64,000 bases of DNA from Ipomoea triloba (GCF_003576645.1 NC_044925.1:2149710-2213709), one strand, 5' to 3'. Counted from the stretch's first letter, positions 33,588-44,601 are shown. Translations and numbers: made by a program. The notes: generated from the letters alone by a model not told the origin.

Positions 33588-35909
33588 CTAAAGACTGTTT
33601 ACTGTTGCAGAAACACATGAGGCAGTAATATTTGGGTTAGTATATAACCCATTTAGCAATCCCTTGGCAATCCATCTATTGGCTGCTTCTGTTAAGTGTG
33701 GACCATCCCAATCGATATAAGAGGAAGGATCTGCACACACATTTGAAGAGGGATAACCGCATTCTTTACTGTTGTCCACATTGTATGGACCTTCACTCCC
33801 ACAACAAGCATCAAGTGTTCTTCCATGAAAGCCTATTAATTAAATTAAAGAAAATTTAATGCTTCATGGATTTTAAGTAATGAGAAAAAAATGTTATAAC
33901 ATTGGTTACTAAAAATGCTCACTGTATCCCTAGCCACACTAGTTAGACTGTTGACTTGGTAATACAAGATTCCAAATTCAATTCCAGTTGGAGAGCAGTC
34001 TGATCTATTGGCCTTTTTGGTTGAGATTATGAATGTTTAAAGTAAATTATAGTGGTCTTTTGTTTTGTTTTGTTATTTTTTTTCCAAATAACATGTGAGG
34101 GTTACTTCGTGTTACTAGATCACAAGGTCATTGGCAATTTTACCAAACACATTAATTTCAATTAGTTAGTTTATTTATGGTAGCTATTCAGCTTTTAACT
34201 TTCAGCTAGCTAGGCATGTGAAACAAAGCCTTAAGCTGTTAGAAGGATTAGAAGTTTAGTATAATGTAAATAAAATATATTCCATAGTTTAAGGAGTGAA
34301 GGGTTATTAGAAAGTGATACTAACCATATTTTGCAGGGAATTGAAAAAGTTGTAATGCGGCGTTGTAATAATCAGCATAAGTAATAAAAATATTTGGATG
34401 ACGATCACGAATCTGGTTCAACTCATTTTGAAGCAATTTATTATGATTTTGTGCAAATTCGTTGAGCCAACTAAGACAACCAGTTGTTGAGTCATAAGCA
34501 TTCTGGTTTGAACCATAGAAAAGTGTTAATGTAACTGCTATACACCCGTCTGGCATCATCCCAGGTACCATGATGTTTACAGCGCCTAGCTCAATTAGTT
34601 CCTGCATGCATCACCATATATACACTCTATAAATAACTCCTTTTAGGAAATTAAACATTTTTCTTAAAGTGGAACCTTAGCCTTAGCCAAAACATAATTA
34701 AATTCCTAGTATTGAAATGCTGACCTCAACGGCTGATGCAATTGCATTAACAATTCGAGGCTGGAGGAGATGTGCTTCTTTAATATCTTTCTTTGCCATG
34801 GCAGAAGAGTAGTCATCACCTCCAAAAGGTCCGAATACAATTAACGAGCTACCAAATATTTCTTCACAATCTGCAAGAAATATTAGTCACTGAAACATCA
34901 CCCTATGTAAAATAAATTTATTTTGTTATAGTCAATTAATAGAGTTAGTTATAATATAAGATTAATTACTTGAGGTTTTGCAGATAGATGGGAGAAAGTC
35001 TTTGAAGCGATCGAGTTGAGCCTTCATGGAGATGTCTTTACGAGTAAGAGTTCCTTGTTCATCACGGAAGGTATAGTCTAGGGCCGGAGCTCCAACAACG
35101 GCAAAGTTCACACTTCCTCCGAGTTTTATATCTTCGCCGCCGGCGTACGGTGGTACAAGTGGAAGCCCATAATGCTCAGCTGCAAGTGGGAAGATAAATG
35201 TAGAGCAGACTAGCGGAAACTGGTCAAAGTCCAAGTCCAACAATCGTTGGTTAGGAGAATTGATGGGTAGAGAGCAATAAAGGGCTCAAGTCCAGTACCC
35301 CATCTCTAACTTAGATATATATATGATGGCTGTCTATAAAGAAATAAAGTTGCATCTTTTCAATTGACTATAATGTTTTGGGGTAAGCTTAATCTATCCT
35401 TACAAGTAATATTAGAGCCAGTTCACATGAGCAAGTGTTGGAAGGGAGAATTGTAAGACAAAGGCCCGGAAAGGACTAGTCCAACATTGAAAATGTGATG
35501 ACAGTCTATAAAAAAATAGTTATAACTTCTTGACATAGCAGTAAGCAGTTGATCCTAACAATAAATAAACTTAACTAGAAAACAATAATGTCAATTAAGC
35601 ATAGTAGAAATTAAGGAACGAACCGATGAAATCTATGATAAGACGGCCATCGGAACAGCGGCCGGTGGGACGGTGGAAGAATGTTTCTCCGTAGGGTGGA
35701 ACGCTACATTTGAGATACTCATCGTCACATTGCACAACTCCCTTCAAGCATGAAGCCATGTAGTTTCCCGTGTCCGTTAGGGAATCCCCAAACCCGAATA
35801 TAGAAGTGTAGCAGCCCACAACGGGCAGCGACAAAGACAACGCCACCACTACCGCCGCTAAAAGAGCATTGGTCGAACTGAATTTTTTAAGAAGAGATAG
35901 ACAGGCCAT
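33588..35909 (-). CDS. GDSL esterase/lipase 2 (five exons, 387 aa; oxyanion Asn replaced)
   Basis: Paralogue of the gene at 18393-22043, predicted secreted ester hydrolase. Exons on the minus strand: 35909-35624, 35179-34970, 34870-34725, 34601-34325, 33832-33588. All junctions are GT-AG, total 1164 bp. Exons 2-4 have the same lengths as in the paralogue. The start MACLSLLKK is followed by a hydrophobic signal segment (LLAAVVVALSLSL). Catalytic Ser43 lies in FGFGDSLTDTGN; Asp349 and His352 lie in WDGPHLT. The unusual point is block III, which reads GGDD (D184) where the family has GxND; that Asn normally helps form the oxyanion hole. The block V dyad and frame are otherwise intact. It may be a weakened or altered enzyme, and still looks expressed in principle. 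Intron 4 contains a SINE fragment. Confidence 0.88.
33925..34030 (+). mobile_element. SINE fragment (family S1) in GDSL2 intron 4
   Basis: ACTGTTGACTTGGTAATAC followed by CAATTCCAGTTGG (B-box-like) and GCAGTCTGATCTATTGGCC matches the body of 42000-42230. It lies wholly within the intron at 33833-34324. Confidence 0.45.
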
Positions 35910-35943
35910 TTTTGAAGTTGGAGTTGAAGAAAGTGCTTTGATT

Positions 35944-35966
35944 CACGTGTTTGGAATATATTAATA
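35944..35966 (-). promoter_or_regulatory. G-box and TATA-like sequence upstream of GDSL gene 2
   Basis: CACGTG at 35944-35949 and an AT-rich TTAATATATTCC (minus strand) at about 35954-35965, 35-55 bp upstream of the ATG. The placement is plausible but the TATA match is weak. Confidence 0.3.
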
Positions 35967-37288
35967 GTTCATGTGAATCTGTGGGCTAAATTTTTTTTTT
36001 TTTTTTACTTTGAATAAAATTCCTTTAATCCATAGATCTTTTAATTCGATGTATTTTTTATAGATAGAATCTGACCAGTTCTTGAATCCAGTATTATATT
36101 TAAGGTTTGTTTTGTTTTTTTTTTTTTTGGGTTTTGTTTAAATATAGATTATTTTATTTTTATATATCGAGTTACGTAACCATTCTACCAACTACATTTG
36201 AAATATATCTCAGTTTGGTCCGTTTACGTAATGTAAAATATACCCACCAACCAGATTTGGGATTAACACAACTTAGCTTGGTCATTCCAATCCCTGCATG
36301 CATATCGCCACACTTTTCCTAAGCAAGAATTATTTGGTAAAAGTATGAATAGTTTTTGTATCATAACTTGAAGCGATTGGATTGTATTATATTACAAGTT
36401 GGAAGGTTGAAATGAGATAATTAAATATCCTTCTTGATTATAAGATAGAGATTGATATATTACAAGTTGCATTTGAAATGTTTCAGTTCGGTCCATTTAT
36501 TTAGTAAAATACACCCACATGCCAGATTTGGGTTGACACCAGATGGTATATACTAACAATTGTTATACCATGAACGGGGCTCATATTGCATTATAAACCC
36601 TAATAAAAAATTTTGTACATTTAGTTAACACGTTCTATACTTATAGTTAACAGTTTCTATACATATAAACAAATAATTTCATAATTGCTGACACATAACG
36701 TGATAGCTACATGTACGAAAACTTTTAACTGTAAGTACAAAATATGTCAACTACAGATACAAAAAAGGTTACTTTTAGACCAGAATTTACAATATAAGGT
36801 AAATCTTGGCCATATCACATAATTTCCCATATACTAAGGTACTTCCTAGGATGCAGGTCCCCACGTTTTCAATAAGCAATAATTATTTCGTAAAAGAATA
36901 AATATTTTTTGAAGTTAATTATGTTTTTTTGTCATAAATTTATAGATGTCATTTCACTTTTAAATTTTTTTAAACATCCTCCATGGATCTTAAAATTATT
37001 ATGGCATAAATATTTTTGTTCATCCGTCAACAAATTTGTTTAATTAAATGGCAATAAATATGTGTTAATTCTTTTTTTTATCTTAGATTTATAAGTGTCA
37101 ACCCACTTTTTGTCCTTTTTCATAAACCACCCAAAATCCCTAGATTTATAGGTGCTCCTTAGCTACTCTGTTTTTTTTCAACCTTTTGCGATCGCAATCT
37201 TCAATCTTCACTCTTCATCAAGTGCCATAACGACTTGAGTGATTTATAAAAGAATAACTACAAATGGGATGACACTTATAAACATAGA
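35967..37288. other. AT-rich intergenic DNA with a diverged direct repeat
   Basis: About 36195-36265 and 36470-36540 share TCAGTTYGGTCCRTTTA and CCAGATTTGGG. No gene is seen; the rest is A/T homopolymer-rich. Confidence 0.45.
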
Positions 37289-37395
37289 ACCAAAAAAAAA
37301 AAAGAATTAACTTATTAGAACAAAGAGGTTAAAAAAATTCACACTTTAGTTCTTGTGGTATAAAGAAAATGTATTTCTAAAAATGCATCGCCTTA

Positions 37396-37742
37396 GAGCA
37401 TCCTTATCAGTGGGGATATTTCACGGTTATTGAGGAGTTTTTGTAAGTGTGATTAGGAAAGAGAAAATGGGGAAGGATGAAAAAAAAACAAAACAAAATA
37501 AAATTTTAAAAAAAAATAATAAAACAAATGTTACTGTCAGGCACGCCCGCGTGCAGCTGGGCGCAAAAAGTGACAGCCACGCATGGCTGTCACACGTAAT
37601 ATTAATGGCAGTGGGTCCCATTTTGTTAGTATGATCTCTTCATTTGCAGGAGGCCTTCTTTCTTCTCTTTCTCTCACCTCTCTCTTCCAAATGGCATTAA
37701 TTTCTGATATTAACTCCCCAATATGCATCAATTTGGATGCTC
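37396..37742. mobile_element. Tourist-like MITE (GAGCATCC ends, TTA TSD)
   Basis: Ends GAGCATCC and its inverse GGATGCTC, flanked by TTA (37393-37395 and 37743-37745). This is the PIF/Harbinger MITE pattern. The inner portion (GAGTTTTTGTAAGTGTGATT) is present inverted at about 43905-43945. A second copy at 38834-39180 is the assembly duplicate. Confidence 0.65.
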
Positions 37743-37874
37743 TTAGGACATATAATGCTGTTTGCAGTATATATAATAGCGCCATTCCTCCACTCATCCC
37801 GACCCCCAACCCATGATGGGACACTTTAAGGTGTAATCGATCAAGTCAAGCCGATTTGGTGTGAGTACGTAGCC

Positions 37875-37929
<55 letters not shown>
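37875..37929. repeat. (TA)n microsatellite
   Basis: About 27 units immediately left of the family A MITE at 37931; duplicate at 39313-39367. Confidence 0.95.
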
Positions 37930-37930
<1 letters not shown>

Positions 37931-37933
<3 letters not shown>

Positions 37934-38247
37934 CAAGTTCCAGCGCATGCGGTCAGGTCATAACGTGCGATGGCACCATTAGATATTCAAAAACGTACTA
38001 ATTGTGTTAGGAAATGCACAACAATAAAATGCACAACAATGAAATGCACCAACACACCACAAAACACACCACACTAAAAAAAAATGCACCATACCTCATC
38101 ACACCTAATGGTGCGTTTTGTAGTGATTCGTACCTAATGGTGCGTTTTGTGGTGCATTGATTTTGTTGTGTGTTTCGTAACACTGTTGGTGTGTTTTTGC
38201 ATACCTAATGATGCGGCTGCACGTTAAGTGTGATCGCATTTGAGCTC
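37931..38247. mobile_element. MITE family A, copy 5
   Basis: The left arm GGTCAAGTTCCAGCGCATGC and an inverted right arm with GATGCGGCTGCACGTTAAG surround GGAAATGCACAACA/GTGTTTCGTAACAC words. A TA array abuts the left edge and a CA/TA tract the right. Assembly duplicate at 39369-39685. Confidence 0.65.
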
Positions 38248-38726
38248 ACACACACACATATATTCTGGTAAACTTTTTATGAATAATTAGTAATTTTATA
38301 TAGTAGCTGAAATGGGATTGGTTGTGAATATGTATAGTTAAAACTCATCCAACTAACCCACCATTCATCTCAATGATTGGGTTTCTTCAATTCAAATTAA
38401 ATTTGTTTTAAGAGTAATAATCTCATATTAAATGTGCCAAAGGCGGCAGCAAATGGGTTTTGATTATATTTTTCATTGGAAAGGTTTAAACAGCTAATTA
38501 CAGTAGAGTGCCCATATTGCCCATGGTTCTATATTATATATCATAGCATTATATTGCATGCAGCGTCTACGGAATACGAACTTCTTCAATTCATTCTCCT
38601 TTCTAACATGCCGGCCGGCCGGCTGCCTTTTCCGATCCGATCCATGGAATTGAATCTTCTTCAATTCAATTCCGTGTTAAGATTCAGTGAGAACGCAAAT
38701 GCAAATGCAAATGCAAAGCCAGCTAN

Positions 38727-39312
38727 ACCAAAAAAAAAAAAGAATTAACTTATTAGAACAAAGAGGTTAAAAAAATTCACACTTTAGTTCTTGTGGTATA
38801 AAGAAAATGTATTTCTAAAAATGCATCGCCTTAGAGCATCCTTATCAGTGGGGATATTTCACGGTTATTGAGGAGTTTTTGTAAGTGTGATTAGGAAAGA
38901 GAAAATGGGGAAGGATGAAAAAAAAACAAAACAAAATAAAATTTTAAAAAAAAATAATAAAACAAATGTTACTGTCAGGCACGCCCGCGTGCAGCTGGGC
39001 GCAAAAAGTGACAGCCACGCATGGCTGTCACACGTAATATTAATGGCAGTGGGTCCCATTTTGTTAGTATGATCTCTTCATTTGCAGGAGGCCTTCTTTC
39101 TTCTCTTTCTCTCACCTCTCTCTTCCAAATGGCATTAATTTCTGATATTAACTCCCCAATATGCATCAATTTGGATGCTCTTAGGACATATAATGCTGTT
39201 TGCAGTATATATAATAGCGCCATTCCTCCACTCATCCCGACCCCCAACCCATGATGGGACACTTTAAGGTGTAATCGATCAAGTCAAGCCGATTTGGTGT
39301 GAGTACGTAGCC

Positions 39313-39371
<59 letters not shown>

Positions 39372-40163
39372 CAAGTTCCAGCGCATGCGGTCAGGTCATA
39401 ACGTGCGATGGCACCATTAGATATTCAAAAACGTACTAATTGTGTTAGGAAATGCACAACAATAAAATGCACAACAATGAAATGCACCAACACACCACAA
39501 AACACACCACACTAAAAAAAAATGCACCATACCTCATCACACCTAATGGTGCGTTTTGTAGTGATTCGTACCTAATGGTGCGTTTTGTGGTGCATTGATT
39601 TTGTTGTGTGTTTCGTAACACTGTTGGTGTGTTTTTGCATACCTAATGATGCGGCTGCACGTTAAGTGTGATCGCATTTGAGCTCACACACACACATATA
39701 TTCTGGTAAACTTTTTATGAATAATTAGTAATTTTATATAGTAGCTGAAATGGGATTGGTTGTGAATATGTATAGTTAAAACTCATCCAACTAACCCACC
39801 ATTCATCTCAATGATTGGGTTTCTTCAATTCAAATTAAATTTGTTTTAAGAGTAATAATCTCATATTAAATGTGCCAAAGGCGGCAGCAAATGGGTTTTG
39901 ATTATATTTTTCATTGGAAAGGTTTAAACAGCTAATTACAGTAGAGTGCCCATATTGCCCATGGTTCTATATTATATATCATAGCATTATATTGCATGCA
40001 GCGTCTACGGAATACGAACTTCTTCAATTCATTCTCCTTTCTAACATGCCGGCCGGCCGGCTGCCTTTTCCGATCCGATCCATGGAATTGAATCTTCTTC
40101 AATTCAATTCCGTGTTAAGATTCAGTGAGAACGCAAATGCAAATGCAAATGCAAAGCCAGCTA
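38727..40163. repeat. Assembly-duplicated copy 2 (contiguous with the protease gene)
   Basis: Second copy of the 37289-38725 sequence. It carries the same Tourist-like MITE, TA array and family A MITE, and is the one joined to the TATA box and coding sequence of protease 1. Confidence 0.85.
40001..40013 (+). promoter_or_regulatory. Shared upstream motif GCGTCTACGGAAT (protease 1)
   Basis: The 13-mer lies 308 bp upstream of the protease 1 ATG. It recurs at 44371 (231 bp before the protease 2 ATG) and at 42380 with no gene behind it. A diverged form at 54975 lies 231 bp before the protease 3 ATG. It is a conserved promoter block by descent; binding factors are unknown. Confidence 0.5.
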
Positions 40164-40167
40164 ACTC

Positions 40168-40175
40168 TATAAATA
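40168..40175 (+). promoter_or_regulatory. TATA box of protease 1
   Basis: TATAAATA, 141 bp before the ATG at 40309. The same octamer precedes proteases 2 and 3. Confidence 0.65.
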
Positions 40176-40308
40176 ACGAACCAACCCAATGCTGCATGGC
40201 ATTCAATTCATTCACAGATCTTTCGATCATTGTTAAGTTAGTTTATACATTACAAACATTCTTTAAGCTAATTAGTTAAGTTTGCATTATATACATTTAT
40301 TGTCAACT

Positions 40309-41680
40309 ATGGCTTCTTCCAATAGCAGCTTGAAGTTCATCGTTGCTCTCGCACTGGTGTTTGCCACATCGGCTTATTTAGCCACATCTCGAACACTATA
40401 TGATTCATTGATGGTGGAGAGGCACGAGCAGTGGATGGCTCAATATGGGCGTGTTTACACAGACGAGTTAGAGAAGGCAAAGCGATACAATATTTTCAAA
40501 GGAAATGTGGAGTACATTGAGTCCTTCAATAAGGCAGGAACCGAGCCTTATAAGCTAGGCATCAATCAATTTGTGGATTTGACAAACCAGGAATTCCAAG
40601 CATATCGGAATGGGTATAAATTATTGCCGTCTTCCAAAAAGCTGTTTAGGTATGAAAATGTTGGTGTGGTTCCAGCTGCGGTGGATTGGAGGACGAAGGG
40701 AGCTGTTACTCCAGTTAAAGATCAAGGCCAATGTGGTAAGTATTATAATTTATAAGTAAGATAAAGTGTTTAATTACTAGTACACCAAAAGCTTGTAATT
40801 AAGGCACAAATTTATTACCTAATTACATTATGCTGAAATTGGCCCTTTACCTGCCCCGCCCAACAATCTCCTAGTCTCTCAACATCATCCAATCTCAATG
40901 CTCTCACTGAAACGGTTACATGGTGCTAAACTTGACCCTAATATCGCAACATATTTCCAAAAATTAGGGTGCTGGACTTGACTCTTACCCACCAATTCTG
41001 TCAAACAATTTCTCTAATCACATCGCGCTAGATACCTAAACATTTATCATATCCATCTAATTGTAAACTTACATACATGTTATATAGGATCTTGTTGGGC
41101 CTTTTCGGCTGTTGCTGCCGTGGAAGGAATCACCAAACTCTCAACCGGTAAGTTGATGTCATTGTCGGAGCAAGAGCTCGTAGACTGCGACGTAAAGGGC
41201 GAAGATCAAGGCTGCGAAGGAGGCCTAATGGACGATGCTTTCCAGTTCATAATAAACAACAAAGGCCTCACAACCGAATCCAACTACCCATACCAAGGAA
41301 CCGACGGCTCCTGCAAGAAAAGCAAGTCATCCAACAGCGCGGCAAAGATCACCGGCTACGAAGATGTCCCCGCTAACAGCGAGTCCGCCTTGGAGAAGGC
41401 CGTGGCCAAGCAGCCCGTATCCGTGGCCATAGACGCCAGCGGAGCGGATTTCCAGTTGTATTCTAGCGGCGTCTTCACGGGAGAATGCGGGACGGACTTG
41501 GATCACGGCGTGACGGTAGTTGGTTACGGGAAAACGGAGAATGGGACTAAGTATTGGTTGGTTAAGAACTCGTGGGGGACAAGCTGGGGTGAGAAAGGTT
41601 ACATTAGAATGCAGAAAGACATTGACGCTAAGGAAGGCCTTTGTGGTATTGCCATGAAAGCATCATATCCAACTGCTTAA
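40309..41680 (+). CDS. Papain-type cysteine protease 1, SAG12/SAG39-like (339 aa)
   Basis: Predicted vacuolar or secreted endopeptidase made as a prepro-enzyme; relatives act in senescence and protein remobilisation. Exon 1 is 40309-40735 and exon 2 is 41088-41680, with a 352-bp GT-AG intron splitting the Gly codon two residues before the catalytic Cys. It has a signal peptide ([16 protein letters not shown]), an I29 propeptide with complete ERFNIN pattern ([20 protein letters not shown]) and GINQFVD (GNFD motif). The mature domain starts near [15 protein letters not shown]. Active-site residues are Gln139, Cys145 (CGSCWAFS), His282 (LDHGV) and Asn303 (NSWGTSWG). A GCEGG motif follows the first disulphide region. 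SAG12-type relatives and the two neighbours here have CGCCWAF; this copy has Ser before the nucleophile, as in papain. An Asn-Gly-Thr sequon precedes KYW. The coding sequence looks intact. Confidence 0.92.
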
Positions 41681-41984
41681 TTCATTCACTAAACCTACCC
41701 ATCCGCCCATTAATTTATCTTAATTGTTTTCTTCAATCTTGATTTCGTGTGTTTCATATAATTTTAATGCATACTCTACTGTATTAGATTCATATTGTAC
41801 TGGATCGGATTTATTCATATTTTTTCCATAATAATAAATAAAGGAAACGTTGCTGTCTTCTTATGCAAAGTTCTTATGTGTTGTATTCTCAAAGTTTCCT
41901 ACTATTCATCTATCTACCAGAATTGCAAGATCAACAAACTTCAAAACAAATTAATGTGTAAATCTTTATGGTATTAAAAAAGTT
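41681..41984. other. 3' flank of protease 1
   Basis: AT-rich; probable 3' UTR with AATAAATAAA at about 41831. No other feature. Confidence 0.45.
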
Positions 41985-41999
41985 TTAAATTGGTCTGCG

Positions 42000-42230
42000 C
42001 AACCCCATCTAAGTTGGTCTGTCCGTTGGCTTAATAACCACGAAGATTTTAGTTCAACTCCTAGTGGGAACAGTCTATTGACATTCTTAATTTGAGCCGT
42101 AGTCTATTGACCTTTTTTTGTTTGAGCCTGTTACCTATGGACAACCTAAGTTAGTTTTTCTCATTGTGATCCTTTGTCGGGTTTATTCAATACATACCTT
42201 TGGATAGTGACTATGAGTTTCTCTTGTGAT
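42000..42230 (+). mobile_element. tRNA-derived SINE (family S1)
   Basis: The head GGTCTGTCCGTTGGCTTAAT, B-box-like TTTAGTTCAACTCC, and a body with GTCTATTGACCTTTTTTTG and ACCTAAGTTAGTTTTTCTC match 340-568 (inverted) and 33925-34030. The target duplication was not resolved. Confidence 0.5.
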
Positions 42231-42285
42231 CCAAAAAATTTCAAATCAGTTCTACAAAATTTTGGTAACACAAGTACAATACAAT

Positions 42286-42420
42286 TGATTGCCCTTGAAT
42301 ATGCTCAAACGCAATAGGCATTGGCACCATTAATTAACAGCTAATGTACAAAATTAGAGTCCTCCTCGCCATCAAAGCAGCGTCTACGGAATTCGAACTA
42401 CATTGTCGTTATCATTTGTC
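42286..42420 (+). promoter_or_regulatory. Orphan protease-promoter copy
   Basis: It aligns with 44320-44415 upstream of protease 2: TTGATTGCCC, TTAATTAACNGCTAA, AAAGCAGCGTCTACGGAATT and TATCATTTGT occur in the same order. No protease exon follows; SINE and Tourist-like sequence intervene before the next gene. It is probably the relic of a duplicated gene copy or of insertions that displaced it. Confidence 0.55.
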
Positions 42421-42615
42421 AGATAAAATAGGAGAAACAGTATTTTATCTACATAGAGAATAACTGAATAGAATTTATTTATTTATTTCAATTAATATAA
42501 ATATTTAAAAAATTTCCTAATTGATGGAACCCCAATGGTGAAGACATTGATTCTTTGGACCGAAAAAAATTTGAGAAAGTATAGAATAAATACTACATTA
42601 TGAAGAATCATGAGT

Positions 42616-42755
42616 CAAGGGTTCGATTCTTGGATTTGGGATCAACCTTAAATCTCCAGGCCAGCTGTCTCACCTGATAGAAGTGCCTACAGTCCAACGA
42701 GGGGATTAGTCACCGTGTTCGACGGTGGAACCCTGGGCTACATCCAAAAAAAATA
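42616..42755 (+). mobile_element. 5'-truncated SINE with 13-bp TSD
   Basis: AAGAATCATGAGT occurs at 42603-42615 and again at 42756-42768. Between them lies a B-box-like GGTTCGATTCTTGG, then TGATAGAAGTGCC and GGGGATTAGTCACC, and a terminal A tract. No A-box remains, so the head appears truncated. This is a clean retroposition footprint. Confidence 0.7.
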
Positions 42756-42769
42756 AAGAATCATGAGTG

Positions 42770-43132
42770 TTTAAAAAAAAATTATTAGAAAATATTTTCT
42801 CCTAATTGATCTCACTGTTTAATTTAAAATAATTTTAGGAGGATAATTTTGGATTACTCAATGGTTCCTTAGAAAATACGAAAATGACTTTTGGTTTTTA
42901 GATTTTTCGGTGTTTAAAATATTTATTCTAGTTCACCCAAAAATGTCTAATTTGAAAGAAAATATCATTCATAAATTTTTTATCGGAAGACATTTTCTAT
43001 ATTCTTTATTTTTCCGTATTTATTATTTTCATAATCTCATTCCAACCTATATTTCAAATTATTATTACCACCAAATCACAACCACCATCACCATCACCAC
43101 CACTACCAACACTTATTATTGTTGTTGTTTTA

Positions 43133-43170
<38 letters not shown>

Positions 43171-43328
43171 GGAAAATGAAATAAATAAATAAAAATACAA
43201 TTTCTTACCTTACACCAAACAAAACTAAAAAAAGATAACGTTGTAATCTTGAGCCAAACATTAAAATGAATCACTTTTTAAAAATCATTTTTTGAAAAAG
43301 ATTTTCCAAAATTTCAAATAGACTCCAA
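42770..43328. other. AT-rich intergenic DNA with a (TTA)n array at 43138-43170
   Basis: Includes ACCACCATCACC-type trinucleotides at about 43081-43105 and an 11-unit TTA array. No gene is recognised. Confidence 0.5.
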
Positions 43329-43451
43329 GCCTTCTCCAATAGTTGATTTTAAGCAAATTTTAGAATAGTAAATGGGGTTTTATGTGCTTTTTTGCAGGTT
43401 GGGGTGGGTCCTACTTGGGAAGACTACTGCCCTCACGCGACGCAAATTATA

Positions 43452-43779
43452 TGGTGGACCATGGTCCACAATGCATTGTGGACCGTGATCATAGCTGATA
43501 CTGCAGTTGTGTTAAACGGATACTGCAGTTGTGTTGAAAAGATACTGCAGTTGTGTTAAAAGAAACTGCAGTTGCACAGAATAGAAGCCATTCATCCATT
43601 CAACACAACTGCAGTATCCGTTCAACACAACTGCAGTTCCAGATGGATGACACGTCCTCTGTTCCGCGCAACTGCAGTTCCCTTTCAATACAACTGCAAT
43701 ATCCTTTCAACACAACTGCAGTATCAGTTCAACACAACTGCAGTATCAACCATGACCCATTGTGGACCATGGTCCACAG
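43452..43779. mobile_element. Palindromic MITE, TGGACCATGGTCCAC ends, ACTGCAGT repeats
   Basis: Both ends carry GTGGACCATGGTCCACA. The interior is an inverted array: ATACTGCAGTTGTGTT units on the left and AACACAACTGCAGTATC units on the right. The end motif is shared with the element in protease 3 intron at 55979-56232, but the interiors are unrelated. Confidence 0.65.
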
Positions 43780-43968
43780 TATAAGTACTGCTCACGCGGA
43801 TTTCGCGCCCGCATGGGCGCGTAATTACTGTTTTTTTTAAAATTTATTTTTTCAGTTTTGTTTGTTTGTTTTGTTTTTTACTTTTATTTTTTTTTCTCCA
43901 CCCTATTTTCTCTTTCTTATTCACACTCACAAAAACTTCTCCAAAAAAAAAAAAAAAAAAAAAAAAAA

Positions 43969-44215
43969 NNNNNNNNNNNNNNNNNNNNNNNNNNNNNNNN
44001 NNNNNNNNNNNNNNNNNNNNNNNNNNNNNNNNNNNNNNNNNNNNNNNNNNNNNNNNNNNNNNNNNNNNNNNNNNNNNNNNNNNNNNNNNNNNNNNNNNNN
44101 NNNNNNNNNNNNNNNNNNNNNNNNNNNNNNNNNNNNNNNNNNNNNNNNNNNNNNNNNNNNNNNNNNNNNNNNNNNNNNNNNNNNNNNNNNNNNNNNNNNN
44201 NNNNNNNNNNNNNNN
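43969..44215. other. Assembly gap (247 N)
   Basis: Poly-A on the left. The flanking TTCTTATTCACACTCACAAA occurs on both sides, suggesting another unresolved local repeat. Confidence 0.98.
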
Positions 44216-44370
44216 TTCTTATTCACACTCACAAAAACTTCTCAAAAAAAAAAAAAAAAAAAAAAAAAAACTTCTCAAAAACCACACCCAAATTTAACTA
44301 TTGAGGAAGGCCTAACATTAATTATTGATTGCCCGTTAATTAACGGCTAACGCACAACATTATTAAAGCA

Positions 44371-44383
44371 GCGTCTACGGAAT
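44371..44383 (+). promoter_or_regulatory. Shared upstream motif GCGTCTACGGAAT (protease 2)
   Basis: Exact copy of the protease 1 motif, 231 bp before the ATG at 44602. Confidence 0.5.
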
Positions 44384-44496
44384 TGAAAACTTGATTGTTG
44401 CTATCATTTGTAACTTGCCGGCTTTTCCATTGAATCTACTTCCGTCATAACATTATATTCTGTGACAATGAAATTCCAAACCGTACGTATCAGCCC

Positions 44497-44504
44497 TATA
44501 AATA
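44497..44504 (+). promoter_or_regulatory. TATA box of protease 2
   Basis: TATAAATA followed by GCC, 105 bp before the ATG at 44602. Confidence 0.65.
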
Positions 44505-44601
44505 GCCATGCATCTTTAACCGAAAGCATTCACTCACAACACATTACAGTTGTAAACATTTTACAACCATTTTTAATTAAGGTTTCAGGTTGTCAATTAC
44601 T

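Larger units (their letters stand above)
37289..38725. repeat. Assembly-duplicated copy 1 (1437 bp) of the protease 1 upstream region
   Basis: Identical by eye to 38727-40163 at a constant offset of 1438, with one N at 38726 between them. Copy 2 continues into the promoter of the protease gene; copy 1 stops at the N. This is best explained by two overlapping contigs placed end to end. Confidence 0.85.
43329..44309. mobile_element. Composite TIR element with nested MITE and gap
   Basis: The left end AGCCTTCTCCAATAGTTGA is inverted at the right end (TTTAACTATTGAGGAAGGCC). The inner sequence near 43905-43945 is the inverse of the Tourist-like MITE at 37396. A second element is nested at 43452-43779, and 247 N interrupt it (43969-44215). 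Target duplication not resolved. Confidence 0.45.

Noticed and set aside
37427..39262. Short frames repeated identically at 37.4 and 38.9 kb
   Set aside because: They lie in a Tourist-like MITE and its flank, and the apparent conservation is due to the assembly duplicate.
43858..44350. Several 100-160-codon frames with X residues
   Set aside because: They cross the gap of 247 N and poly-A; the openness is an artefact of undetermined bases.
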